A DNA stretch of 64,000 nucleotides from Achromobacter veterisilvae (GCF_900496975.1 NZ_UFQC01000006.1:62001-126000); one strand, 5' to 3'; positions 1 to 9,161 are shown, numbered from the stretch's first letter. The notes: generated by a model from the letters alone, not told the origin. Numbers and translations: made by a program.

Positions 1-1515
1 GGGGTGCGCCAGCGCCTGTCGCTGGCGGTGGCCATGGTGCACCGGCCCGAACTGCTGATCCTGGACGAACCCACCTCGGGCGTGGACCCCGTCGCGCGCG
101 ATGGATTCTGGCGCCTGCTCATCGCGCTGGCGCGGCAGGACCAGGTCACTATCTTCATCTCCACGCATTTCATGAACGAGGCGCAGCGCTGCGACCGCAT
201 GTCGCTGATGCACGCCGGCAAGGTGCTGGTCAGCGCCTCGCCCGACGAGATCACCCGGATGCGCGGCGCGAAGACGCTGGAAGAGGCCTTCATCGCCTAT
301 CTGATCGATGCCGGCGCGGGCACCCAGGCGGAAGCGGCCACGCCCGAAGACACCGCCGCGCCCGAATCCGCCCCCGAGCCCGAGCGCCGCGGATTCAGCC
401 TGCAGCGCATGCTGAGCTATATGTGGCGCGAATCGCTGGAACTGCGCCGCGACCCCGTGCGCGCGACGCTGGCCCTGGCCGGGTCGCTCCTGCTGATGTT
501 CGTGATGGGGTTCGGCATCAGCCTGGACGTGGAGGACCTGCGCTATGCGGTCATGGACCGCGACCAGACCGGGCTGAGCCAGAACTACAGCCTGAACCTG
601 GCCGGCTCGCGCTACTTCATCGAACATCCGCCCATCTCGGATTACGCCGACATGGACGCGCGCATGCGCAGCGGCGAGCTGTCGCTGGCCATCGAGATTC
701 CGCAAGGATTCGCCCGCGACGTGCAGCGCGGCGCCAGCGCGCAGATCGGCGTCTGGATCGACGGCGCGATGCCGCAGCGAGCCGAAACCATCCGCGGCTA
801 CGTCATGGGCATGCACCAGGGCTGGCTGATGCAGCAGGCGCGCGAGCGGCTGGGCGCCAGCGCCGCGCTGCCCGTGGACATCGAAACGCGCTTCCGCTAC
901 AACCCGGACGTGCGCAGCCTGCCCGCCATGGTGCCCGCCGTGATTCCCCTGCTGCTGCTGATGATGCCCGCGATGCTGACCGCGCTGGCGGTGGTGCGCG
1001 AAAAGGAACTGGGTTCCATCATCAACCTCTACGTCACCCCGGTGACGCGGCTGGAATTCCTGCTGGGCAAACAGGCGCCCTACGTGGCGCTGGCCATGCT
1101 GAACTTCCTGCTGATGACCTTGCTGGCCGTGACGCTGTTCGGCGTCCCCATCACCGGGAGCTTTCCTACGCTGTTGCTGGCCGCGCTGATCTACAACGTG
1201 GTCGCCACCGCCATCGGCCTGCTGGCCTCCACCTTCACCCGCAGCCAGATCGCGGCGCTGTTCTTCACCATGATCGGAACGCTGGTGCCCGCGGTGCAGT
1301 TCGCGGGGCTGCTCAACCCCGTCTCTTCGCTGGAAGGCGCCGGCCGGCTGATCGGCCAGGTCTACCCCGCCACGCACATGCTCACCATCAGCCGCGGCGT
1401 GTTCAGCAAGGCCCTGGACTTCTCGAACCTGCAAAGCTCGTTCTGGCCCTTGCTGGCGGCGATTCCCATCGTCCTCGGCGCCTCGGCGCTCCTGCTGAAG
1501 AAACAGGAGACCTGA
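1..1515 (+). CDS. ABC transporter ATP-binding/permease fusion protein, 5' truncated by window edge
   Basis: The reading frame is open from the first base, and the visible part starts inside the ABC signature region (VRQRLSLA), followed by Walker B with its catalytic Glu ([10 protein letters not shown]) and the switch His (ISTHF). The Walker A half lies outside the window. After a short Ala/Pro/Glu-rich linker (about residues 105-127) an ABC-2 type permease domain begins: one membrane segment near residues 150-170, a large periplasmic loop, then five or six C-terminal membrane segments. This order resembles RbbA/YhiH-type proteins, which fuse ATPase and permease; the usual role is export or a ribosome-associated ATPase activity. 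The next gene encodes a second ABC-2 permease one base after the stop, so the two probably form one inner-membrane exporter. The substrate cannot be read from the sequence. Confidence 0.85.
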   Translation, partial: GVRQRLSLAVAMVHRPELLILDEPTSGVDPVARDGFWRLLIALARQDQVTIFISTHFMNEAQRCDRMSLMHAGKVLVSASPDEITRMRGAKTLEEAFIAYLIDAGAGTQAEAATPEDTAAPESAPEPERRGFSLQRMLSYMWRESLELRRDPVRATLALAGSLLLMFVMGFGISLDVEDLRYAVMDRDQTGLSQNYSLNLAGSRYFIEHPPISDYADMDARMRSGELSLAIEIPQGFARDVQRGASAQIGVWIDGAMPQRAETIRGYVMGMHQGWLMQQARERLGASAALPVDIETRFRYNPDVRSLPAMVPAVIPLLLLMMPAMLTALAVVREKELGSIINLYVTPVTRLEFLLGKQAPYVALAMLNFLLMTLLAVTLFGVPITGSFPTLLLAALIYNVVATAIGLLASTFTRSQIAALFFTMIGTLVPAVQFAGLLNPVSSLEGAGRLIGQVYPATHMLTISRGVFSKALDFSNLQSSFWPLLAAIPIVLGASALLLKKQET

Positions 1516-1516
1516 C

Positions 1517-2641
1517 ATGAGGCACCTGGCCAATATCTACCGCCTGGGCGTGAAGGAGCTGTGGAGCCTGGCGCGCGACCCGATGATGCTGATCCTGATC
1601 TTCGTGTCGTTCACGCTGATGATCTATACGGCGGCCACCGCGGTGCCCGAAACCCTGCACAACGCCCCCATCGCCGTGGTGGACGAAGACGTCTCGCCCC
1701 TGTCCGGGCGCATCGTCTCGGCCTTCTATCCGCCGCACTTCACGCCGCCGGATCTGATCACGTCGGCCGAGGCCGACGCCGGCATGGACGCGGGGCGCTA
1801 CACCTTCTCGGTCGGCATCCCGCCCAATTTCCAGCGCGACGTGCTGGCGGGCAGGCCGGCGGAGATCCAGTTGAACGTGGACGCGACGCGGATGAGCCAG
1901 GCGTTCACCGGCAGCAGCTACATCCAGCAGATCATCACCGACGAGGTCAACGAATTCGTCAAGCGCTACCGAGCGCCCACCGAGCTGCCGGTCGAACTGG
2001 CCGTGCGCATGCGCTTCAACCCCAACCTGACGCAGGCCTGGTTCGGCGCGCTGATGGAGATCATCAACAACGTCACGATGCTGTCCATCATCCTGACGGG
2101 CGCCGCGCTGATCCGCGAACGCGAGCACGGCACGATCGAGCACCTGCTGGTGATGCCGGTGACGCCGACCGAGATCATGGTCGCCAAGGTCTGGTCGATG
2201 GGGCTGGTGGTCCTGGCGTCCGCCGGGCTATCGTTGACTTTCGTGGTGCGCGGCCTGCTGCAAGTCCCGATCGAAGGATCGGTGGCGCTGTTCCTGGCCG
2301 GCGCGGCGCTGCACCTGTTCGCGACGACGTCCATGGGCATTTTCATGGCCACCCTCGCGCGCAGCATGCCCCAGTTCGGCATGCTGCTGGTGCTCGTGCT
2401 GCTGCCGCTGCAGATGCTGTCGGGCGGCACCACCCCGCGTGAAAGCATGCCGCAGTTCGTGCAGGACATCATGCTGGCCGCCCCCACCACCCATTTCGTG
2501 GAGCTCGGCCAGGCCATTCTCTACCGCGGCGCGGGCATCGGCGTCGTATGGCAGCCGTTCCTGGCGCTGGCGCTGATCGGCGCGGTCCTGTTCGCGTTCT
2601 CGCTGGCGCGCTTTCGCAAGACCCTCAGCCAGATGGCGTGA
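1517..2641 (+). CDS. ABC-2 type transporter permease (YhhJ-like)
   Basis: A 374-residue ABC-2 permease: a membrane segment near residues 25-45, a long periplasmic domain (about 50-180) and a C-terminal block of five or six membrane helices ending in a basic tail. The motif EREHGTIEHLLVMPVTPTEI at about residues 196-215 is the cytoplasmic coupling element shared with the upstream permease (there [20 protein letters not shown]). It starts one base after the upstream stop and almost certainly dimerises with that permease domain. Companion HlyD-type adaptor genes often precede such pairs and would lie left of the window. Family is clear, substrate unknown. Confidence 0.88.
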   Translation: MRHLANIYRLGVKELWSLARDPMMLILIFVSFTLMIYTAATAVPETLHNAPIAVVDEDVSPLSGRIVSAFYPPHFTPPDLITSAEADAGMDAGRYTFSVGIPPNFQRDVLAGRPAEIQLNVDATRMSQAFTGSSYIQQIITDEVNEFVKRYRAPTELPVELAVRMRFNPNLTQAWFGALMEIINNVTMLSIILTGAALIREREHGTIEHLLVMPVTPTEIMVAKVWSMGLVVLASAGLSLTFVVRGLLQVPIEGSVALFLAGAALHLFATTSMGIFMATLARSMPQFGMLLVLVLLPLQMLSGGTTPRESMPQFVQDIMLAAPTTHFVELGQAILYRGAGIGVVWQPFLALALIGAVLFAFSLARFRKTLSQMA

Positions 2642-2684
2642 GGCCGTGTATTCGTTGCCCCTTACCACTCTTTTAAAAGGACGG

Positions 2685-3155
2685 ATGATGAAGAAAACAA
2701 CTGCCTCCACGCCCCTGGGCCTCGCCGGCGCCAACGCCGCCTATTGCCAGCGCATGGCCGAACTTGCGCAGGAAAGCCAGCAACGCTGGGCCGAGCTGGG
2801 CCGCCGCCTGGCCGACGAGAACGCCGCGCGATACCTGTCCACGCTGGCGCCGCTGAAACAGTCCGGAAACTGGCAGGACATCGCCCCCGCGCTGGGCGAA
2901 GCCACCCGCAAGCAGTGGCAAAGCCAGCTCGAAGCCAGCCAGGCCATCACCCACGCGCTGCTGGAAGAACAGGCCGCGCTGGCCGCGGGCATCAGCGAAG
3001 CCATGACCGGCTGGCTGAAGCAGGCCGCCGCCGGCGGCGGCGGCCTGGATGCCACTCCCATGGCGCAGATCTGGACGACCCTGTCCAACCAGATGGCGTC
3101 CGCCTGCTCCGCGATGCGAGAGGCCAGCCAGTCCGGCACCCGCCGCGAGGGCTGA
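2685..3155 (+). CDS. Phasin-like polyhydroxyalkanoate granule protein
   Basis: A 156-residue, Ala/Gln/Glu-rich, almost wholly helical protein without signal peptide or membrane segment, as expected for phasin-family proteins that coat polyhydroxyalkanoate granules. The amphipathic stretch around residues 25-105 and a Gly-rich hinge (AAAGGGGL) are the main visible features. The start was placed at the tandem ATG 2685/2688 because a purine-rich AAAAGGA lies 6-10 bases upstream; a GTG at 2646 would add 13 residues without a ribosome binding site. It lies 43 bases after the ABC permease and may share its transcript, though a functional link is not obvious. The phasin call rests on composition and length, not on a diagnostic motif. 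Confidence 0.6.
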   Translation: MMKKTTASTPLGLAGANAAYCQRMAELAQESQQRWAELGRRLADENAARYLSTLAPLKQSGNWQDIAPALGEATRKQWQSQLEASQAITHALLEEQAALAAGISEAMTGWLKQAAAGGGGLDATPMAQIWTTLSNQMASACSAMREASQSGTRREG

Positions 3156-3161
3156 GCCCAT

Positions 3162-3194
3162 GGGTCCGCCGCGGATCAAGCCCGCGGCGGACCC
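3162..3194 (+). terminator. Perfect 13-bp inverted repeat after the phasin-like gene
   Basis: Arms GGGTCCGCCGCGG (3162-3174) and CCGCGGCGGACCC (3182-3194) are exact reverse complements around a 7-base loop, seven bases after the stop codon. There is no T tract, so it may act as a transcript-stabilising or Rho-assisted structure instead of a classical terminator. Confidence 0.5.
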
Positions 3195-3274
3195 AGTTCC
3201 TCCAGCAGCGCAGACCTGTTCCTCACCGCCCTGGCGGCGCCCCCTCGGCCGCTCCAGCCAAACCGCCGGAGCAG

Positions 3275-3308
3275 GCGGCGCAGCCTGTCCTTCTGCGCTG
3301 CTTTTTTT
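3275..3308 (+). terminator. Rho-independent terminator
   Basis: Stem GCGGCGCAG (3275-3283) pairs with CTGCGCTGC (3293-3301) with one G-U pair, around a 9-base loop, and is followed by seven T (3302-3308). This is a textbook intrinsic terminator for the ABC transporter/phasin transcript and insulates it from the downstream oxidase operon. Confidence 0.8.
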
Positions 3309-3372
3309 GTAACGCGGCGGCGCCCGCGCAAGCTGGAACGCTGCCGGCTTCCCTATGAAGCATGCGGAAAAT

Positions 3373-3405
3373 GCGGATTCCCTCCCAAAACTGATCCGCT
3401 TTTTT
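3373..3405 (+). terminator. Second, weaker terminator-like hairpin in the 3156-3486 gap
   Basis: GCGGAT (3373-3378) and ATCCGC (3394-3399) form a 6-bp stem with a 15-base loop followed by six T (3400-3405). It lies about 80 bases upstream of cioA, so it could also be a leader structure of the oxidase operon. No FNR-type palindrome was found between here and the cioA start. Confidence 0.35.
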
Positions 3406-3486
3406 ATTAGCTCTCTGAATCTGTACTGATAACAGCGGAAGTCCTACCGTCATGGCGTAGGACAAACATCCGTCAGGAATACCGCC

Positions 3487-4923
3487 ATGGATAGCGACGC
3501 GCTATTGCTAGCCCGAATACAGTTCGGCTTCACGATTTCGTTTCACATCATCTTCCCCGCCATCACCATCGGACTGGCCAGCTATCTCGCGGTGCTGGAA
3601 GGCCTGTGGCTGCGCACGCGGGACACCGTCTACCGCGATCTCTACCATTTCTGGACCAAGATCTTCGCCGTCAACTTCGGCATGGGCGTCGTGTCCGGCC
3701 TGGTGATGGCCTACCAGTTCGGCACCAACTGGAGCTTCTTCTCCGATTTCGCGGGCAGCGTGACCGGCCCCTTGCTGGCCTACGAAGTGCTCACCGCCTT
3801 TTTCCTGGAAGCCGGATTCCTGGGCGTGATGCTGTTCGGCTGGTCGCGCGTGGGGCCCGGCCTGCATTTCTTCTCGACCGTGATGGTGGCGCTGGGCACG
3901 CTGGTGTCGGCCACCTGGATCCTGGCCTCCAATAGCTGGATGCAGACGCCCGCCGGCTACGAAATCCTGGACGGGCGCGTGGTGCCCACCGACTGGCTTG
4001 CCGTCATCTTCAACCCCTCGTTCCCCTACCGGCTGGCGCACATGGGCATCGCGGCCTTCCTGGCCACCGCCCTCATGGTGGGCGCGTCCGGGGCCTGGCA
4101 CCTGCTGCGCGGCGACCGCAGCCCCGCCGTGAAGAAGATGTTCGCGATGGCGATGGGCATGCTGCTGCTGGTGGCGCCGCTGCAAGCCGTGGTGGGCGAC
4201 TTCCATGGCCTGAACACGCTCAAGCACCAGCCCGCCAAGATCGCGGCCATCGAGGGCCATTGGGAAAACGAACCCGGCGCCGGCGTGCCGCTGACGCTGT
4301 TCGGCATCCCCGACATGGCGCGCGAGGAAACGCGCTACGCGCTGAACGTGCCGCGCCTGGGCAGCCTGATCCTCACGCATAGCTGGGACGGCCAGTTCCC
4401 CGGCCTCAAGTCGTATCCGCCCGAAGACCGGCCCAACGCGGCGGCCGTGTTCTGGTCGTTCCGGGTCATGGCCGGGCTGGGCATGCTGATGATCGCGCTG
4501 GCCGCCTGGGCGCTGTGGGCGCGCTGGCGCGGCCGCCTGTTCGAGTCGCGCCGGCTGCACCGCTACGCGCTATGGATGGGGCCGTCCGGGCTGATCGCCA
4601 TCCTGGCCGGCTGGTACGTCACGGAGATCGGCCGCCAGCCCTGGGTGGTGTACGGCGTGATGCGCACCGCCGACGCGGCCACGCCGCACGGGCTGGGCGA
4701 ACTGACCTTGACCCTGGCGCTGTTCGTGGCGGTGTACCTGCTGGTGTTCGGCGCCGGCGTGTCGTACATGCTGCGGCTGATCCGCATGGGCCCGAGCCCC
4801 GCCCCCGGCCACTCGCCGCTGTCGGGCGGCCCCGGAGAGCCGCGCCAGCCGTCCCGGCCGCTGTCGGCCGCCTCCACCCTGGCGGGCCTCGAGCCCGCGC
4901 AACGCAAGCATTCGGGAGTCTGA
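3487..4923 (+). CDS. cioA: Cytochrome bd-type quinol oxidase subunit I (CioA/CydA)
   Basis: A 478-residue subunit I of the bd oxidase, which oxidises quinol and reduces O2 to water at the inner membrane. The N-terminus RIQFGFTISFHIIFPAITIG carries His20, equivalent to a haem ligand of CydA. The Q-loop region contains GDFHG followed by QPAKIAAIEGHWE (about residues 236-255), the Lys/Glu pair involved in quinol binding. Total length and the lack of the long Q-loop insert of E. coli CydA point to the short-loop, CIO (cyanide-insensitive) subtype. Nine or so hydrophobic helices are visible. The Pro/Ser-rich C-terminal tail (about residues 440-478) is outside the conserved core. AGGAAT lies 7 bases before the ATG. 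It is followed after 4 bases by cioB. Confidence 0.95.
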   Translation: MDSDALLLARIQFGFTISFHIIFPAITIGLASYLAVLEGLWLRTRDTVYRDLYHFWTKIFAVNFGMGVVSGLVMAYQFGTNWSFFSDFAGSVTGPLLAYEVLTAFFLEAGFLGVMLFGWSRVGPGLHFFSTVMVALGTLVSATWILASNSWMQTPAGYEILDGRVVPTDWLAVIFNPSFPYRLAHMGIAAFLATALMVGASGAWHLLRGDRSPAVKKMFAMAMGMLLLVAPLQAVVGDFHGLNTLKHQPAKIAAIEGHWENEPGAGVPLTLFGIPDMAREETRYALNVPRLGSLILTHSWDGQFPGLKSYPPEDRPNAAAVFWSFRVMAGLGMLMIALAAWALWARWRGRLFESRRLHRYALWMGPSGLIAILAGWYVTEIGRQPWVVYGVMRTADAATPHGLGELTLTLALFVAVYLLVFGAGVSYMLRLIRMGPSPAPGHSPLSGGPGEPRQPSRPLSAASTLAGLEPAQRKHSGV

Positions 4924-4927
4924 CGCC

Positions 4928-5935
4928 ATGGGCATCGACCTTGCACTGGCATGGGCCGTCATCATCCTCTTCGGCGTGATGATGTACGTAATCATGGATG
5001 GCTTCGATCTGGGCATCGGCATCCTCTTCCCGCTGATCGCCGACCCCGACGAGCGCGACGTCATGGTCAACACGGTAGCCCCCGTGTGGGACGGCAACGA
5101 GACCTGGCTGGTGCTGGGCGGGGCCGGCCTGATGGCGGCGTTTCCGCTGGCCTATTCGGTGATCCTGAGCGCGCTGCACCTGCCGCTCGTCTTCATGCTG
5201 CTGGGCCTGATCTTCCGCGGCGTGGCCTTCGAATTCCGCTTCAAGGCGGACGAGCGCCACCGGCCCCTGTGGGACCGCGCCTTCGTGCTGGGCTCCGTGT
5301 GCGCCACCTTCTTCCAGGGCGTCACGCTGGGCGCGTACATCGAAGGCATCCCGGTCGTGGACCGCGCCTACCACGGCGGCCCCTGGGACTGGGTCAGCCC
5401 CTTCGCCCTGTTCACCGGCGCCGGGCTGGTGGCGGCCTACGCCCTGCTGGGCTGCACCTGGCTCATCATGAAGACCGAAGGACGCCTGCACCGCCACATG
5501 TGCGCCCTCGCCCGCCCGCTCACGCTGGCGCTGCTGGCGGTGATCGCGGCGCTCAGCATCTGGACCCCGCTTGCGCAGCCGCAGATCGCGCAGCGCTGGT
5601 TCAGCCTGCCGAACATGTTCTGGTTCCTGCCCGTGCCCGTGTTGGTGGCGGCCGCCGGATTCGAGCTGGTCCGCCGCGTGCGGGGCATGCCCGGCGCCGG
5701 CCCCTTCGTGCTGTCGCTGGCCCTGGTATTCCTGGGCTACAGCGGCCTGGGAATCAGCATCTGGCCCGCCATCATTCCGCCCGACGTGTCCATCTGGGCG
5801 GCGTCCGCGCCGCCGCAGAGCCAGGGCTTCGCGCTGGTGGGCGCGCTGGCGATCATTCCGGTCATTCTCATGTACACCGCATGGTCTTACTACGTGTTCC
5901 GTGGCAAGGTACGCACCGGAGAGGAGTTTCACTGA
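4928..5935 (+). CDS. cioB: Cytochrome bd-type quinol oxidase subunit II (CioB/CydB)
   Basis: A 335-residue polytopic membrane protein with the CydB signature near its start (YVIMDGFDLGIGILFPL) and the conserved WDGNETWLVLGGAGLMAAFP stretch around residues 56-75. It pairs with subunit I to form the oxidase heterodimer and is required for haem insertion. The start is 4 bases after cioA and the stop overlaps the ATG of the small subunit (TGATG), so the three are translationally coupled. Length is normal for the CIO branch. Confidence 0.95.
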   Translation: MGIDLALAWAVIILFGVMMYVIMDGFDLGIGILFPLIADPDERDVMVNTVAPVWDGNETWLVLGGAGLMAAFPLAYSVILSALHLPLVFMLLGLIFRGVAFEFRFKADERHRPLWDRAFVLGSVCATFFQGVTLGAYIEGIPVVDRAYHGGPWDWVSPFALFTGAGLVAAYALLGCTWLIMKTEGRLHRHMCALARPLTLALLAVIAALSIWTPLAQPQIAQRWFSLPNMFWFLPVPVLVAAAGFELVRRVRGMPGAGPFVLSLALVFLGYSGLGISIWPAIIPPDVSIWAASAPPQSQGFALVGALAIIPVILMYTAWSYYVFRGKVRTGEEFH

Positions 5936-6078
5936 TGGACGGCCCGCATTCCCCGCTGCCCTCGTGGCGCGGCCGCCTGCTCTGGCTGGCGATAATCTGG
6001 GCATGCAGCGTCGCCGCGCTGGGCGCGGCCGCCTATGCGCTGCGCCTGGTCATGAGAACCATCGGCATGTCGACCTGA
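5935..6078 (+). CDS. DUF2474-type small membrane subunit of the bd oxidase
   Basis: A 47-residue protein with a basic tryptophan-rich start (PSWRGRLLWLAIIW) and one transmembrane helix, ending RLVMRTIGMST. Size, the W-x(6,8)-W...ALG...LRL pattern and position directly after cioB match the DUF2474 family, thought to be the CydX-like accessory subunit of CIO oxidases. The ATG overlaps the cioB stop codon and GAGAGGAG sits just upstream inside cioB. Similar tiny subunits are often missed because of their length. Confidence 0.82.
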   Translation: MDGPHSPLPSWRGRLLWLAIIWACSVAALGAAAYALRLVMRTIGMST

Positions 6079-6103
6079 ACCCGCCCACGCGTACGGACCC
6101 GCC

Positions 6104-7510
6104 ATGAAGCGCTATGAACGGCTGACAGAAGAAATCACCGCCTCGATCCGCTCGGGACTACTGCGGGCGGGCGACCGCCTGCCTTCGGTACGGCAGACCA
6201 GCGCCAGCCGCGGCGTGAGCCCGTCGACGGTGTTCAAGGCCTATTACCTGCTGGAGGCCCGCGGGCTGATCCGCGCCCGCGACCGTTCCGGCTACTACGT
6301 GCTGCGCGCGCCGCAAGCCGAGCTGCCCGAACCGGACGGCCTGTCCAGCGCCAGCGCCGGCCGCCATCCGGTGGACGTCAGCGACAACGTGCTGCAGGTG
6401 CTCAACGCCACCTTGCGGCGCGATATGCTGCCGTTCGGCTCCGCGTTCCCCAGCCCCTCGCTGCTGCCCTACGGCCGGCTGGCGAAGTTCATGGCGGCCA
6501 CGGTCCAGCGCCTGGACCCCTGGGGCTCCATCGACGACCTGAGCCCGGGCGACGCCGCGCTGCGCCGGGCCATCGCGCTGCGCTACCTGGCCGACGGCCT
6601 GTCCGTGCCGGTCGACGACATCATCATCACCAACGGCGCGCTGGACGCGCTGAACCTCAGCCTGGCGGCCGTGACCCAGCCCGGCGACGCGGTGATCGTG
6701 GAATCCCCCACTTTCTACGCCGCGCTGCAATCGCTGGAGCGCAACCACCTGCACGCCATCGAAGTGGCCACGCACCCGCGCGAAGGCATCGACCTGCAGG
6801 CGCTGGAAGAAGCCATCCTGCGGCATCGGCCGCGCGCCTGCTGGCTCATGACCACCTTCCAGAATCCCCTGGGCAGCCTGATGCCGGACGACAAAAAGGA
6901 AGCGCTCGTGCGCCTCCTGGCGCGGCACGGCGTGGCGCTGATCGAGGACGACGTCTACGGCGAACTGTATTTCGGCGAGAACCGGCCGCGGCCCGCCAAG
7001 GCCTTCGACCGCGACGGCATCGTGATGCACTGTTCGTCGTTCTCCAAGACCCTGGCGCCGGGCTATCGCGTGGGCTGGGTGGCCGCGGGCCGCTACACGC
7101 GCCAGATCATGCGCAACAAGCTCACCACCAGCCTGGCCACCGCCGCGCCCACGCAGGCCGCCATCGCCGCCTACCTGGAGAAAGGCGGCTTCGACCGCCA
7201 CCTGCGGCAATTCCGTCAGGCGCTGGCCTTGCAGCAAGGCGAACTGCTGCAGGCCATCGCCCGCTACTTTCCGAAGGGCACGCGGGCCACGCGGCCGGCG
7301 GGCGGCTATTTCGTGTGGGTGGAACTGCCGGCGCACATCGACACCCTGAAAGTGCACCGCGCCGCGCTGGGGCACGGCATCAGCATCGCGCCAGGCCCGC
7401 TCTTCTCGTCCTCGGGCGCGTTCGGCAACTTCCTGCGGCTGAACGGCGGACATCCCTGGAGCCCGGAAATGGAACAAGGCATGGCGACGCTGGGCAAACT
7501 GCTGGCCTAG
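6104..7510 (+). CDS. MocR-type GntR regulator with aminotransferase-like domain
   Basis: A 468-residue protein with an N-terminal winged-helix GntR domain (residues 1-70; GDRLPSVRQTSASRGVSPSTVFKAYYLLEARGLI) and a fold-type I aminotransferase domain (about 90-465). The PLP-binding Lys is in SSFSKTLAPGYRVGWV (Lys315), and the NGALDALNL and YGELYFG segments fit cofactor binding. MocR proteins use PLP or an amino compound as effector. It starts 25 bases after the oxidase small subunit in the same direction, so it is probably in the cio transcript; whether it regulates cio is not shown. A catalytic aminotransferase is less likely because of the HTH. Confidence 0.9.
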   Translation: MKRYERLTEEITASIRSGLLRAGDRLPSVRQTSASRGVSPSTVFKAYYLLEARGLIRARDRSGYYVLRAPQAELPEPDGLSSASAGRHPVDVSDNVLQVLNATLRRDMLPFGSAFPSPSLLPYGRLAKFMAATVQRLDPWGSIDDLSPGDAALRRAIALRYLADGLSVPVDDIIITNGALDALNLSLAAVTQPGDAVIVESPTFYAALQSLERNHLHAIEVATHPREGIDLQALEEAILRHRPRACWLMTTFQNPLGSLMPDDKKEALVRLLARHGVALIEDDVYGELYFGENRPRPAKAFDRDGIVMHCSSFSKTLAPGYRVGWVAAGRYTRQIMRNKLTTSLATAAPTQAAIAAYLEKGGFDRHLRQFRQALALQQGELLQAIARYFPKGTRATRPAGGYFVWVELPAHIDTLKVHRAALGHGISIAPGPLFSSSGAFGNFLRLNGGHPWSPEMEQGMATLGKLLA

Positions 7511-7517
7511 CCATTCG

Positions 7518-7563
7518 TTGTCTTGGCCGGCGATTCACGCTATAAATGAGTGTTATTCTTATT
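7518..7563 (+). promoter_or_regulatory. Sigma-70 promoter with weak Fur-box-like sequence upstream of the ECF sigma gene
   Basis: TTGTCT (7518-7523), 17 bases, TATAAA (7541-7546) gives a good housekeeping promoter directly before the FecI-like gene. The AT-rich stretch 7545-7563 matches the 19-base Fur consensus at only about 10 positions, so Fur control is plausible from context (iron-responsive fecIR systems) but not proven by sequence. Confidence 0.5.
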
Positions 7564-7589
7564 AATACCTCATCGCCGCGCCGCCATCC

Positions 7590-8102
7590 ATGGATTCCCC
7601 CGCGTACAAGAATGTCCACCAGCTTTACGCGGAACACCACGACTGGCTGCTGGGCTGGCTGAACCGGCGCGTCAACAACCGCGCCGACGCCGCGGACCTG
7701 ACGCAGGACACGTTCTGCCGCATCCTCACCTCCCCCGGCGCCGCCCCCATCTCCGAGCCGCGGGCGTACCTGTTGACGCTGGCGCGCCGGCTCACCATCG
7801 ACCTGTGGCGCGCGCGCGACGTCGAGGCGCGCTATCTGCAAGCGCTGTCGCTGGAGCAGGAGCCGGTCGCCGCGTCGCCTGAAACGCTGATCATGCTGAA
7901 GCAGGCGGTCATGGAGATCGACAGCCTGCTGAACGGCTTGCCCGTGCCGGTCAAGCACGCCTTTCTGCTGAACCGGCTGGACGGCATGACCCATCCAGCC
8001 ATTGCGCAAAACCTGGGCCTGTCGCTGGCGACCGTGGAACGGCACATCAAGCGCGCCTTTCTGCACTGCATCGCATCGCGCCGCGCGGCGGACGCCGCAT
8101 GA
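7590..8102 (+). CDS. ECF RNA polymerase sigma factor, FecI type
   Basis: A 170-residue ECF sigma factor. Region 2 (about residues 5-75) contains the NNRADAADLTQDTFCRIL core-binding and -10 recognition segment; region 4 (about 110-165) holds the HTH GMTHPAIAQNLGLSLATVERHIKRAFLHC. The next genes are a FecR-like anti-sigma and a TonB receptor with an N-terminal signalling domain, so this is an iron-starvation cell-surface signalling cascade: substrate binding outside signals through FecR to this sigma factor, which then transcribes the receptor gene. The stop overlaps the fecR start (ATGA). Confidence 0.93.
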   Translation: MDSPAYKNVHQLYAEHHDWLLGWLNRRVNNRADAADLTQDTFCRILTSPGAAPISEPRAYLLTLARRLTIDLWRARDVEARYLQALSLEQEPVAASPETLIMLKQAVMEIDSLLNGLPVPVKHAFLLNRLDGMTHPAIAQNLGLSLATVERHIKRAFLHCIASRRAADAA

Positions 8103-9058
8103 GCGCCGCCAGCGACGCGCTGACGGAACGCGCGGTCGACTGGATCGTGCTGCTGACGTCCGGCCAGGCCTCCGACCAGGACCGCCAGCGCTTTGAGCAC
8201 TGGCTGGCCAGCCATCCTGACCACGCCCTCGCCTGGGCCGAGGTCGACGGCCTGATGCAACAGCCGCTATCGCGCCTGCGCAGCGCTGCCGGTGCCGCGC
8301 CAGGCGCGGCGCACGCCGCCCGCGCCACCCTGTTGCGAAGCAGCAAACTCGACCGCCGCCGCCTGCTGAAGCTGGCCATGGCGATGTCCGGCGTCACCAT
8401 CGGCGGACTGATCGCCGACCGCTACATCCCGCTTGCCGGACTGTCCGCGACCTACTCCACCCGCACGGGCGAACGCCAGACCTATGCGCTGGAAGACGGC
8501 TCCATGCTGACCTTGAACGCGCGCTCGGCCGCCGACGTGCGCTATGACGGCGCCCGCCGCACCGTCGTGCTGCGCCAGGGCGGACTGTATGCCGAGGCCC
8601 GGCCCGACAGCCGGCCTTTCGTGGTGCGCACCCGATACGGCGCCGTCGTCGGCGGCGAATCGCATCTGGCCGTGGACCAGTTCGACACCTACGCCGTGGC
8701 CAGCGCCATCGAGGGCGCCCTGACCCTGCAACCGCAACGCGGCCGGCCGCTGGCCCTGCCGCAAGCCGGCACGGCCGCGTTCGATTTCGACCGCGCATGG
8801 CAACGGGACGACACCGCCCAGGCCAGTTGGCGCGACGGCATCCTCAACGTGCGCGACGCCCGGCTGGCCGAAGTGGTGGAGCAACTGCGCGCCTACCAGC
8901 CCGGCGTGATCCGCGTATCGCCGCAAGCCGGCGCGCTGCGCGTGTTCGGCGTATTCCCGTTGGACGATCCTGCCCGAGCCTTGCTGGCCCTGGGCGAAAC
9001 GCTGCCGATCCAGGTCAGGCGCTATGGCCCCTGGCTGACGCTGGTGGATGCGGCATAA
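8099..9058 (+). CDS. FecR-family transmembrane sigma regulator
   Basis: A 319-residue protein with the N-terminal cytoplasmic FecR domain (about 1-80; DQDRQRFEHWLASHPDHALAWAEVD), a single membrane segment after the basic KLDRRRLLK (about 85-105), and a periplasmic FecR domain (about 115-210, TRTGERQTYALEDGSMLTLNARS) with a C-terminal STN-like module that would contact the receptor signalling domain. It overlaps the sigma gene by 4 bases, so the two are made in a fixed ratio. Lengths are typical. Confidence 0.93.
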   Translation: MSAASDALTERAVDWIVLLTSGQASDQDRQRFEHWLASHPDHALAWAEVDGLMQQPLSRLRSAAGAAPGAAHAARATLLRSSKLDRRRLLKLAMAMSGVTIGGLIADRYIPLAGLSATYSTRTGERQTYALEDGSMLTLNARSAADVRYDGARRTVVLRQGGLYAEARPDSRPFVVRTRYGAVVGGESHLAVDQFDTYAVASAIEGALTLQPQRGRPLALPQAGTAAFDFDRAWQRDDTAQASWRDGILNVRDARLAEVVEQLRAYQPGVIRVSPQAGALRVFGVFPLDDPARALLALGETLPIQVRRYGPWLTLVDAA

Positions 9059-9092
9059 GGACGCGGCAAAAAAAATGCGCGGGCGATGAGGG

Positions 9093-9161
9093 GATTCAAG
9101 GACGGTCGCCGTCATGACTAATGACGCAACCGAAATCCCTTTTTGCCGGACCCCTTGAATC
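9093..9161 (+). other. Leader with 9-bp inverted repeat abutting the receptor start codon
   Basis: GATTCAAGG (9093-9101) is the exact complement of CCTTGAATC (9153-9161), whose last base touches the receptor ATG at 9162. No Shine-Dalgarno sequence is visible before this ATG. In RNA the pairing would bury the initiation region. Function is inferred; the repeat may also be chance. Confidence 0.35.

Noticed and set aside
3400-3486. FNR or ArcA site before cioA
   Set aside because: No TTGAT-N4-ATCAA or similar motif was found.
7545-7563. Fur box before the ECF sigma gene
   Set aside because: Only about half of the consensus positions match; kept as a weak note inside the promoter entry and not claimed as a Fur site.
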